Positions 42,264 through 49,542 of a stretch of DNA of 64,000 bases are shown piece by piece (the first letter of the stretch is position 1; the number at the start of each line of letters is the position of its first letter). Below the pieces are notes generated by a model. That model was not told the origin of the DNA. It did no database searches and was given only the letters and a program-made list of their open reading frames with translations. The DNA is from Magnetospirillum moscoviense (GTDB lineage Bacteria; Pseudomonadota; Alphaproteobacteria; Rhodospirillales; Magnetospirillaceae). The DNA is taken from the NCBI RefSeq assembly GCF_001650635.1, contig NZ_LWQU01000065.1, positions 1 to 64,000 on the forward strand, given 5' to 3'. Both the position numbers and the translations under genes were made by a program.

Positions 42264-43385
42264 ATGAGGATCGCCGCCGCCACCGCCCTGCTCGCCCTTC
42301 TGGTCGCGGGTCCGGCCCTGGCGCAAAGCAAGCCGACCAAGCCGGCTGCCAAGAAAGCCCCGCCCGCTATGACCCTGCCGCTGCAGGCCGCCGCCCAAGG
42401 CGACCCGTCGGCGCAGTTCGAGATGGGCATGGCCTATCTGTCGGGCAAGGCCGTCAAGAAAAGCCCGGCCGAGGCTGCCGCCTGGCTGACCGCCGCCGCC
42501 GGCAACGGCCATGTCGGCGCCGCGCTGACCCTGGCCAAGGCGCACGAGACCGGCGACGGCCTGCCCAAGGACCCGATCCAGGCGGCGCAATGGTGGTACC
42601 GCGCCGGCGACCTGGGTGACGAGGCGGCGCGCGCCCATTTCATCGACCTCTACATGGCCGGCAAGAGCGACGGCATTGGCGGCCCTGCTGCCGCCCGTTG
42701 GCTGGAAAGTGCCGCGGCCACCCTGGGCACCGCCGAACTGGTGCTGGCGGTCGGCACGCTTTACGAAACCGGCGAAGGCGTGCTGGTCGATCGCGCCAAG
42801 GCCCGGCGCTGGTACACCGACGCCGCCATCGCCGGCAATGTCGAGGCCAAGTTCCGACTGGGCCGCATGCTGCTGGCCGAGCCGGCGCAATGGCGGTTGC
42901 TGTTCAAGGACCCGACCCGCGAGAAGGACAATACCGAACGCGACCGCCTGTACTCGACCAAGGCCCAGGCGCTGCAGGCGGCCGGCGGCGACTTCCAGCC
43001 CGACATGATGCGGCCGGGGATGATCGAGGCCGAGACCTGGCTGATCGAGGCCGCCCGCCATGGCCACGCCGAGGCGCGTTATGTGTTGGGCATGGCCCAC
43101 CTGACCGGCCTGAACCTGCCCCTGGACCTGAACCGCGCCGTCGAATGGCTGTCGGGCGCGGCCTGGGCCGGCCATGCCGAGGCGATGATGGTGCTGGCCG
43201 ACCTGTCGGCCAAGGGCCACGGCCTGCCCAATCCCGACCCGGTGCGGGCCTGGGTCAGCTATGACATCGCCGCCGCCCAGGGCCTGAAGGCCGCCGAGGA
43301 GGCCCGCGACCGCCTGGCCAAGGGCATGAGCCAGCGCCAACTGGGCCGCGCCCGCCAGGTGGCGCAGGACCTCAAGAACAACTGA
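42264..43385 (+). CDS. Secreted Sel1-like repeat protein
   Basis: 373 residues from ATG 42264, with a signal peptide (about 1-20, ending ALAQ). The mature protein has about five Sel1-like repeats, for example GDPSAQFEMGMAYLSGKAV, GNVEAKFRLGRMLL and GHAEARYVLGMAHLTGLNL, forming a solenoid for protein contacts. Sel1 proteins often scaffold envelope or signalling complexes. No catalytic domain is visible. It is followed after 29 bases by acetoacetyl-CoA synthetase. Confidence 0.85.
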   Translation: MRIAAATALLALLVAGPALAQSKPTKPAAKKAPPAMTLPLQAAAQGDPSAQFEMGMAYLSGKAVKKSPAEAAAWLTAAAGNGHVGAALTLAKAHETGDGLPKDPIQAAQWWYRAGDLGDEAARAHFIDLYMAGKSDGIGGPAAARWLESAAATLGTAELVLAVGTLYETGEGVLVDRAKARRWYTDAAIAGNVEAKFRLGRMLLAEPAQWRLLFKDPTREKDNTERDRLYSTKAQALQAAGGDFQPDMMRPGMIEAETWLIEAARHGHAEARYVLGMAHLTGLNLPLDLNRAVEWLSGAAWAGHAEAMMVLADLSAKGHGLPNPDPVRAWVSYDIAAAQGLKAAEEARDRLAKGMSQRQLGRARQVAQDLKNN

Positions 43386-43414
43386 CCCGTACCCATCCAG
43401 GGGGGAAGACCGAC

Positions 43415-45367
43415 ATGACCATGCCGCTGTGGCAGCCCACGCCCGATCAGGTGGCCAGCGCCAACCTGACCCGCTTCATGACCGAGGTGAACGCCCGCTG
43501 GGGCGCCGCCGTCTCGGACTATGACGGGTTGTGGCGGTGGTCGAACGCCTCGCCCGACCGCTTCTGGACTTCGATGTGGGAATTCGGCGCCATCATCGGC
43601 GACGGTCCCGGCACGGTGGCGGTCGATGACATCAAGAAGATGCCGGGCGCCCAATGGTTCCCGCAAAGCCGGCTGAATTACGCCGAGAACCTGCTTTGTG
43701 GCCTGGACGGGCGCGACGCGCTGGTGTTCTGGGGCGAGGACAAGGTCACGCGCCGCTTAAGCCGCAAGGAGCTGGGCCAGCTGGTGTCTTCCCTGCAGCA
43801 GGCCCTGAAGGCGGCTGGGGTTGGCGTGGGCGACCGCGTCGCCGGCTATATGCCCAATATGCCGGAAACCGTGGCCTTCATGCTGGCTGCCAGTTCGCTG
43901 GGGGCCATCTGGTCGTCGGCCTCGCCCGATTTCGGCATCCAGGGCGTGCTGGACCGCTTCGGCCAGATCGAGCCCAAGGTGCTGGTCTCGGCCGACGGCT
44001 ATTTCTATTCCGGCAAGGCCCATCCCTCGACCGACAAGCTGCCCGCCATCAAGGCCGGCATGCCCAGCGTCCAGACGGTGGTGGTGGTCCCCTACACCCA
44101 GGACCGGGCCGACATCTCGGCCATTCCCGGCGCGGTCCATCTGGCCGATTTCATCGCCCCCTTCCCGGCCAAGGAGCTGGAATTCGTCCGCCTGCCCTTC
44201 GCCCATCCGCTTTACATCATGTTCTCGTCGGGCACGACCGGCGTGCCCAAATGCATCGTCCATTCGGCCGGCGGCACCCTGATCCAGCATCTGAAGGAGC
44301 ACCTGCTCCATTCCAACTGCAAGCCGAACGACCGGGTGTTCTATTTCACCACCTGCGGCTGGATGATGTGGAATTGGCTGGTGTCGGCCCTGGCCTGCCA
44401 GGCGACGCTTTTGCTGTATGACGGCAACCCGTCGGCCAAGGACGGCGCCATCTTGTTCGATTTCGCCGATGCCGAAGCGATGACCTTCTTCGGCACCTCG
44501 GCCAAGTGGATCGACGCCATCTCGAAGATGGGCCTGGAGCCCGCCAAGACCCATAAGCTGACATCGGTCCGCGTCGTCGCCTCGACCGGCTCGGTGCTGG
44601 CGCCGGAAGGCTTCGACTACATTTACGACAAGGTGAAGAAGGACGTGCAGCTGGCCTCGATCTCGGGCGGCACCGACATCATCTCGTGCTTCATGCTGGG
44701 CAACCCCACCGCCGCCGTCTGGCGCGGCGAGATCCAGGCGCGCGGTCTGGGCATGAAGGTCGAGGTGTTCGACGATCACGGCCAGCCGGTCGAGGGCACC
44801 AAGGGCGAACTGGTCTGCACGAGCGCCTTCCCGTCGATGCCGGTGGGTTTCTGGAACGATGCCGATGGCGCCAAGTACCATGCCGCCTATTTCGACAAGT
44901 ACCCGAACATCTGGTGCCATGGCGACTGGGTCGAATTGACGCCCCATGGCGGCATCGTCGTCTATGGCCGGTCCGACGCCACCTTGAATCCCGGCGGCGT
45001 GCGCATCGGCACCGCCGAAATCTATCGCCAGGTCGAACAGATCGACGAGGTGCTGGAAAGCCTGGTGATCGGGCAGGATTGGCAGGCCGACGTCCGCGTC
45101 GTGCTGTTCGTGCGCCTGCGGCCGGGCATCAAGCTGGATCCCGCCTTGTCCGACCGCATCAAGAAGAAGATCCGGGACAACACCACGCCCCGCCACGTGC
45201 CGGCCAAGATCGTCCAGGTGGAAGACATCCCGCGCACCAAGTCCGGCAAGATCGTCGAACTGGCGGTGCGCGACGTGGTGCACGGCCGCCCGGTCAAGAA
45301 CAAGGAAGCCCTGGCCAATCCGGAAGCGCTGGATCTGTATGCCGGGCGGGAAGAACTGAGCGAATAG
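43415..45367 (+). CDS. Acetoacetyl-CoA synthetase
   Basis: 650 residues of the ANL adenylating superfamily, preceded by GGGGGGAAG. It joins acetoacetate to CoA using ATP. The P-loop-like motif is IMFSSGTTGVPKCIVHSAGG near residue 270; the C-terminal domain has YGRSDATLNPGGVRIG and the catalytic lysine in RTKSGKIVEL near 613. The long N-terminal region (LWQPTPDQVASANLTRFM) separates acetoacetate from acetyl-CoA synthetases. It probably feeds ketone bodies or polyhydroxybutyrate breakdown products into acetyl-CoA, fitting the PHB metabolism of this clade. The usual gene names are acsA or aacS. Confidence 0.93.
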   Translation: MTMPLWQPTPDQVASANLTRFMTEVNARWGAAVSDYDGLWRWSNASPDRFWTSMWEFGAIIGDGPGTVAVDDIKKMPGAQWFPQSRLNYAENLLCGLDGRDALVFWGEDKVTRRLSRKELGQLVSSLQQALKAAGVGVGDRVAGYMPNMPETVAFMLAASSLGAIWSSASPDFGIQGVLDRFGQIEPKVLVSADGYFYSGKAHPSTDKLPAIKAGMPSVQTVVVVPYTQDRADISAIPGAVHLADFIAPFPAKELEFVRLPFAHPLYIMFSSGTTGVPKCIVHSAGGTLIQHLKEHLLHSNCKPNDRVFYFTTCGWMMWNWLVSALACQATLLLYDGNPSAKDGAILFDFADAEAMTFFGTSAKWIDAISKMGLEPAKTHKLTSVRVVASTGSVLAPEGFDYIYDKVKKDVQLASISGGTDIISCFMLGNPTAAVWRGEIQARGLGMKVEVFDDHGQPVEGTKGELVCTSAFPSMPVGFWNDADGAKYHAAYFDKYPNIWCHGDWVELTPHGGIVVYGRSDATLNPGGVRIGTAEIYRQVEQIDEVLESLVIGQDWQADVRVVLFVRLRPGIKLDPALSDRIKKKIRDNTTPRHVPAKIVQVEDIPRTKSGKIVELAVRDVVHGRPVKNKEALANPEALDLYAGREELSE

Positions 45368-45416
45368 ACGAGCGGACGCGAAAGCCGTCCGCAGCCATCA
45401 CCAAAGGACGGTTTTC

Positions 45417-46439
45417 TTGTACGACGACGAAGATTTGAATGCGGCGGTGAGTGCCGGCGTGATGCCGGCCGAGATCGCCGCCGCCTTTCGCCGCTTCATG
45501 GCCGAGCGGCATCAGACCGCCACCCCCGACGACGAACGCTTTCGCCTCGTTTCTGGCTTCAACGACGTTTTCGTCACCATCGCCATCGGCCTGGTGCTGA
45601 TTTCGGTCAGTCAGTTGAGCGGGTCCGAGGATTCGATGGTTGCCGGCCTGCTGATCGCCGGCCTCAGCTGGGTCCTGGCCGAGTATTTCTCGAAGCGCCG
45701 CCGGATGGCGCTGCCCAGCCTGGTGCTGCTGCTGACCTTCTGCCTGGGCTTGTCGATGGCCAGCCTGACGGTGGTCGATCCCTTCGCCGCCCACAACCCA
45801 CCGGCCGCGACCGCCAAGGCGGTGGCCATCGCGCTGGCCGTCGCCGGCGGGACCTACCTGCATTGGCGACGGTTCAAGATTCCCGCCGCCATCGCTGGCA
45901 TCGCGCTGTTCGTGCTGGCCGCGGTCTATTCGCTGGTGACGTTGGTGCTTGGAGCCGCCGTGCTCGAGCATTGGACCTGGGTGATGTTGGCCGGCGGCAT
46001 CGCCATCTTCGCCCTGGCGATGCATTGGGACGCCAGTGACCGGACCCGCCAGACGCGGCGTTCGGACGTCGCCTTCTGGCTGCACATGGCCGCCGCCCCG
46101 ATGATCGCCCATCCGCTGTTCAGCCTGTTGGGCCTGCTGAACGCCAATCCGTCCAAGGCATGGGAAGCCGGTGCCGCCGTCACCCTTTACGTCGCCATGA
46201 CCCTGGTGGCCATCGCCATCGATCGCCGCGCCATGCTGGTGTCGGCGCTGGCCTATGTCCTGGGTGCGCTGATCGCGCTGTTGCAGGCCGGCAGCAGCGG
46301 CGGGGAAGCGTTCGCCATCATCGGACTGGTGGTCGGCGCCGCCCTGTTGCTGCTGTCGTCGCTGTGGCAGCGGGCCAGGCGCAAGGTCCTGGCCCTCTTG
46401 CCGCCATCGTGGCAGGCCAAGCTGCCGCCGGCCGAGTGA
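45417..46439 (+). CDS. Polytopic membrane protein of unknown function, TTG start
   Basis: 340 residues beginning at TTG 45417, with AAAGGACG eight bases upstream and no better start. A cytoplasmic N-terminal segment of about 45 residues precedes nine to ten membrane helices with short loops. No catalytic motif is evident; the layout resembles DUF2157/DUF4401-type membrane proteins. The last ten codons (WQAKLPPAE and stop) lie inside the 61-bp direct repeat that bounds the inserted segment, so its 3' end is an attachment or insertion point. Confidence 0.75.
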   Translation: MYDDEDLNAAVSAGVMPAEIAAAFRRFMAERHQTATPDDERFRLVSGFNDVFVTIAIGLVLISVSQLSGSEDSMVAGLLIAGLSWVLAEYFSKRRRMALPSLVLLLTFCLGLSMASLTVVDPFAAHNPPAATAKAVAIALAVAGGTYLHWRRFKIPAAIAGIALFVLAAVYSLVTLVLGAAVLEHWTWVMLAGGIAIFALAMHWDASDRTRQTRRSDVAFWLHMAAAPMIAHPLFSLLGLLNANPSKAWEAGAAVTLYVAMTLVAIAIDRRAMLVSALAYVLGALIALLQAGSSGGEAFAIIGLVVGAALLLLSSLWQRARRKVLALLPPSWQAKLPPAE

Positions 46440-46466
46440 ATATCAGTAGCCCGATTTCATCGGCGA
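46406..46466 (+). repeat. Left 61-bp direct repeat (attL-like)
   Basis: Identical to 47596-47656. Begins ATCGTGGCAGGCCAAGC and ends TTTCATCGGCGA. It covers the last codons and stop of the membrane-protein gene and the first bases beyond. The match stops abruptly on both sides. Confidence 0.95.
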
Positions 46467-46559
46467 CGGCGCGATTGTCGGCACAATTATTCAGACTGGG
46501 CAGCCTTGCACTTGCGCCCACCATCATCTAGAATTGGGGCATGGTTTTGGTCTTGACCT

Positions 46560-46609
46560 TGCAGGACTTTAACCTGTATGAGCCTGCTCATACAGGTTAA
46601 AGTCCTGCA
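46560..46609. repeat. 24-bp perfect palindrome inside the island
   Basis: Bases 46560-46583 are the exact reverse complement of 46586-46609, with a 2-nt spacer. The arm reads TGCAGGACTTTAACCTGTAT and on. It has no T tract and lies about 90 bases upstream of the small first gene. It could be a recombinase or HUH-nuclease target, an operator, or a terminator guarding the island. Confidence 0.9.
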
Positions 46610-46696
46610 GCGAGACATTCGTCAACACCACCTCGATGGGTTGACACGTCCCTGGGGCCGCGTGGCATCCTCGCCATACCTTAATCGGAGGTCTTG

Positions 46697-46864
46697 ATGA
46701 CCAAAGCGCAGCAGGTTCGTATTAAAGACGCGCTCGCAAACTACACCCAGAAGGCCACCGCGTCGGCTCAGACGGCGCGGGCAACGCTGGTTCGCGAAGG
46801 GATTTACCTCGAGAACGGTAGGCTCGCTCCATGCTATGCGGAGGAGCAGAAGACGGCTCCATGA
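46697..46864 (+). CDS. Small antitoxin-like protein of the island
   Basis: 55 residues starting MTKAQQVRIKDALANYTQKA, with TASAQTARATLVREGIYLEN in the middle. The ribosome site CGGAGGT is near perfect. It is probably helical and mildly basic, without cysteine clusters or a recognisable DNA-binding fold. Its TGA overlaps the ATG of the next gene (ATGA), the usual antitoxin-first arrangement. I recall similar short proteins ahead of the same partner in other proteobacteria but cannot verify. Antitoxin function is inference. A TTGACA at 46641-46646 could be its -35 box. Confidence 0.65.
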   Translation: MTKAQQVRIKDALANYTQKATASAQTARATLVREGIYLENGRLAPCYAEEQKTAP

Positions 46865-47448
46865 GTCGCCTGCACACCTCGTTTGTTCTAGGATTTCATG
46901 GCTGTGACAGCGCGACCGGCGAGAGTGTTCTCGCCGGTCGCGCTGCGTTGAATGCCAGTGATGAGCAGTACGACTGGCTTGGCCCTGGTGTTTATTTCTG
47001 GGAAGCTGACCCCAAGAGAGCGTGGGAGTGGGCAGACTGGAAGGTCTCGAAGGGCCGATACGATACGTCTTTCGTTGTCGGCGCTGTTATCGACCTTGGA
47101 ACGTGCCTCGACCTGTTGTCCCGACGCAGTCTAGAGACACTGGTTGATGCCTACGAGTCCTTGAAGGCCACTCATGATGCAGACCCCACCCTCGGGCCAC
47201 TGCCATCAAATAAGAAGGCGAGTTCCCACGATGAGGATCACCTCCTTCGCTATCTCGATTGCGCAGTGATCCGGCGCCTGCACGCTGCGATGGATGACGC
47301 CGGCGAACCGTTTGAGACTGTGCGCGGGTTATTCACTGAGGGGCGCGAGCTTTTTCCCGGCAGCGGCTTTCGCCAAAAAACCCATGTTCAGATTGCCGTT
47401 CGTTCACAAGATAACATCAAGGGATATTTTCGCGTTAATCGCCCATAA
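46861..47448 (+). CDS. ADP-ribosyltransferase-like (PARP/DUF3990-like) putative toxin
   Basis: 195 residues. The N-terminal half has LGFHGCDSATGESVLAG, then DWLGPGVYFWEADPKRAWEW. The order HG, then G-x-G-x-Y-F, then an Ala-rich helix is the signature of the PARP/diphtheria-toxin fold, giving a candidate H and Y of an H-Y-[E/Q] triad. The C-terminal HVQIAVRSQDNIKGYF would supply the third position as Gln rather than Glu. No signal peptide. It is translationally coupled to the 55-residue protein and lies in a small inserted island, together suggesting a toxin-antitoxin module. Activity is unproven. Confidence 0.6.
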   Translation: MSRLHTSFVLGFHGCDSATGESVLAGRAALNASDEQYDWLGPGVYFWEADPKRAWEWADWKVSKGRYDTSFVVGAVIDLGTCLDLLSRRSLETLVDAYESLKATHDADPTLGPLPSNKKASSHDEDHLLRYLDCAVIRRLHAAMDDAGEPFETVRGLFTEGRELFPGSGFRQKTHVQIAVRSQDNIKGYFRVNRP

Positions 47449-47595
47449 TGAGCGGACAGGATGGCCCCACCTGAAAATTCGAACCATGAGATATGTCGTT
47501 TTCCTCTCTGAGAGCTGCGGATTAAGCGCAATTACGACGATACCTCAAGGTGGATGTACTAAACATGCGTACATGGCAAGGTTGTGCAGCTGGAT

Positions 47596-47656
47596 ATCGT
47601 GGCAGGCCAAGCTGCCGCCGGCCGAGTGAATATCAGTAGCCCGATTTCATCGGCGA
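47596..47656 (+). repeat. Right 61-bp direct repeat (attR-like)
   Basis: Identical to 46406-46466. It duplicates the WQAKLPPAE codons out of context and contains the 3' end of the minus-strand gene at 47633-48061, whose C-terminus reads on intact past the repeat. Confidence 0.95.
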
Positions 47657-48061
47657 GGCCGGCTCGGGCAGCAACACCGGCACCGCCATCGGCTTGGCGA
47701 CGTGCCAGATATCGCGGAAGCCGTCGCCGGTAGCGTCGCCCGGCTTGGCATCCTTGGCCCAACGATAAAGCGGTTTGCCGCCATAAGCCCACTGCATCGA
47801 GCCGTCGGCGCGGGTGATGATGGAATAAGGCGCCTTGGCCTTGTCGGCCTTGTCGGCCGTGGCCGGCGGCCAATTGACCGCGCAGGAATCGGCGCAATTG
47901 GATTTCCCGGGTTCGTCCTTGTCGAACACATAAAGGGTCATGCCGGCGGCATCGGTCAGGACCGTGCCCATGGGGGTGCTCCGCTCGGCGACCTGGCCAG
48001 CCTGGGCTGCTGCCGCGGCCAGAATCGACATCCCGGTCAAGATCATCATTCGGCCAATCAT
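47633..48061 (-). CDS. Secreted Lipoprotein_15 (Yx(F/W/Y)xxD repeat) family protein
   Basis: 142 residues from ATG 48061, with GGAGG six bases upstream. A signal peptide covers about residues 1-22 (ending AQA) without a lipobox cysteine. Two copies of the PF03640 motif are present: LYVFDKDEPGKSNCADSCAV with NWPP, and LYRWAKDAKPGDATGDGFRD. Such small periplasmic proteins are of unknown function, often near redox or metal genes. Its 3' end lies in the right direct repeat of the island. Confidence 0.88.
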   Translation of the reverse strand: MIGRMMILTGMSILAAAAAQAGQVAERSTPMGTVLTDAAGMTLYVFDKDEPGKSNCADSCAVNWPPATADKADKAKAPYSIITRADGSMQWAYGGKPLYRWAKDAKPGDATGDGFRDIWHVAKPMAVPVLLPEPASPMKSGY

Positions 48062-48152
48062 TGAAACCTCCACCTCGGATCCGGGTCGATACGCCCGTCG
48101 ATAGGGGGAAGGTGGGCAGCCATGACGCCTTTCACGAGAGAGACAAAAGCAA

Positions 48153-48183
48153 TAGGGGCCGGCGGATCACCCGCCGGCCCCTA
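48153..48183 (-). terminator. argG terminator
   Basis: TAGGGGCCGGCGG pairs perfectly with CCGCCGGCCCCTA (13 bp, 5-nt loop), 21 bases beyond the argG stop. On the minus strand it is followed by TTGCTTTT. A typical Rho-independent terminator. Confidence 0.88.
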
Positions 48184-48203
48184 CACATCTCAAATCCAGA
48201 AAA

Positions 48204-49418
48204 TCAGCCGCGCGCCATCTTGGCCAGACGCATGCGAAGCGCGTTCAGCTTGATGAAACCCTGGGCGTCGCGCTGGTCATAGACCGAATCTTCCTCGAAG
48301 GTGACGTAATCGAGGCGATACAGGCTTTTTTCCGACTTGCGGCCGACCACGGTGACGTTGCCCTTGTACAGCTTCAGCCGCACCACGCCCGAGACGTTCA
48401 GGCTGATATGGTCGATCATCTGCTGCAGGGCGATGCGTTCCGGGCTGAACCAGAAGCCGTTATAGATCAGCTCGGCATAGCGCGGCATGATCTCGTCCTT
48501 CAGGTGCGATTCGCCGCGATCCAGCGTCAGGCTTTCCATGGCGCGGTGGGCGACGATCAGGATCGAGCCGCCGGGGGTCTCATAGACGCCGCGGCTCTTC
48601 ATGCCGACGAAGCGGTTTTCCACCAGATCCAGCCGGCCGATGCCGTTGGCGCCGCCCAGCTCGTTCAGCTTGGTCAGCAACTGGGCGGGCGTCATGCGCA
48701 CACCGTCGATGGCCACCGCATCGCCCTTCTCGAACTCGACCTCGACATAGGTCGGCTTGTCGGGGGCCTTTTCCGGGCTGACCGAGCGGGTGTACATGTC
48801 CTCGAACGGCTCGACCCACGGATCTTCCAGCGCCTTGCCCTCGTACGAGATGTGCAGAAGGTTGGCGTCGGTGGAATAGGGCGCCTCGCCGCGCTTGTCC
48901 TTGGCGATGGGAATCTGGTGCTTCTCGGCGAAGTCCAGCAGCTTGGTGCGGCTGCTCAGGTCCCAGATGCGCCACGGCGCGATCACCTTGATGTCCGGCT
49001 TCAGGGCGTAATAGCCCATCTCGAAGCGGACCTGATCGTTGCCCTTGCCGGTGGCGCCGTGGCTGACCGCGTCGGCGCCGACCAGGTTGGCGATTTCGAT
49101 CTGGCGCTTCGAGATCAGCGGCCGGGCGATCGAGGTGCCCAGCAGGTAGACCCCTTCGTACAGGGCGTTGGCGCGAAACATCGGGAAGACGAAGTCCCGC
49201 ACGAATTCCTCGCGCAGGTCGTCGATGAAGATGTTCTCGTCCTTGATGCCCATCAGCTGGGCCTTCTTGCGCGCGGGCTCGAGCTCCTCGCCCTGGCCCA
49301 GATCGGCGGTGAAGGTCACCACCTCGCATTGATACTGGTCCTGCAGCCAGCGCAGGATGATGGAGGTATCGAGACCGCCGGAATAGGCCAGAACGACCTT
49401 CTTGACTTCGCCCTTCAT
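48204..49418 (-). CDS. argG: Argininosuccinate synthase
   Basis: 404 residues from ATG 49418 ([19 protein letters not shown]); upstream in-frame codons lack family similarity. It condenses citrulline and aspartate with ATP, the penultimate step of arginine biosynthesis. The ATP pyrophosphatase loop is [21 protein letters not shown] and [15 protein letters not shown] are also conserved. It stands alone, divergent from the coiled-coil gene, and ends in a strong terminator. Confidence 0.97.
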   Translation of the reverse strand: MKGEVKKVVLAYSGGLDTSIILRWLQDQYQCEVVTFTADLGQGEELEPARKKAQLMGIKDENIFIDDLREEFVRDFVFPMFRANALYEGVYLLGTSIARPLISKRQIEIANLVGADAVSHGATGKGNDQVRFEMGYYALKPDIKVIAPWRIWDLSSRTKLLDFAEKHQIPIAKDKRGEAPYSTDANLLHISYEGKALEDPWVEPFEDMYTRSVSPEKAPDKPTYVEVEFEKGDAVAIDGVRMTPAQLLTKLNELGGANGIGRLDLVENRFVGMKSRGVYETPGGSILIVAHRAMESLTLDRGESHLKDEIMPRYAELIYNGFWFSPERIALQQMIDHISLNVSGVVRLKLYKGNVTVVGRKSEKSLYRLDYVTFEEDSVYDQRDAQGFIKLNALRMRLAKMARG

Positions 49419-49456
49419 GGGTAACGCCCCTGAAACTGGGATAATGGAAGGGCCGA

Positions 49457-49484
49457 AGTATAGGACTTGCCGCGCCAACAGCAA
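49457..49484 (-). promoter_or_regulatory. Putative argG promoter
   Basis: On the minus strand, TTGCTG (49479-49484) and TATACT (49457-49462) are separated by 16 bases and lie about 40 bases upstream of the argG ATG. The -10 matches five of six consensus bases, the -35 three of six. Confidence 0.45.
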
Positions 49485-49542
49485 GGCCTACGGTTACGCA
49501 CACACTTTCGCGTCGGTGCGGTCCCTGTCATTCTTTCATTCC

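Larger units (their letters stand above)
46406..47656. mobile_element. Small inserted island bounded by 61-bp direct repeats
   Basis: A perfect 61-bp direct repeat brackets 1,129 bp of lower-GC DNA. The left repeat contains the 3' end of the membrane-protein gene; the right repeat contains a second copy of that 3' end plus the 3' end of the convergent lipoprotein-15-type gene. Removing one repeat and the insert would restore two convergent genes whose stops lie two bases apart. The island carries a two-gene overlapping pair and a large palindrome but no recombinase or transposase, so mobilisation in trans is inferred. Confidence 0.8.

Noticed and set aside
46560-46609. Integron attC site
   Set aside because: The arms do not contain proper RYYYAAC/GTTRRRY core pairs, and there is no integrase or second attC; the perfect symmetry is also unlike attC.
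47294-47629. Plus-strand frame inside the island that ends in the same WQAKLPPAE as the membrane protein
   Set aside because: The end is borrowed from the right direct repeat and the rest overlaps the toxin-like gene out of frame; likely chance, though it shows the frame was preserved across the repeat.
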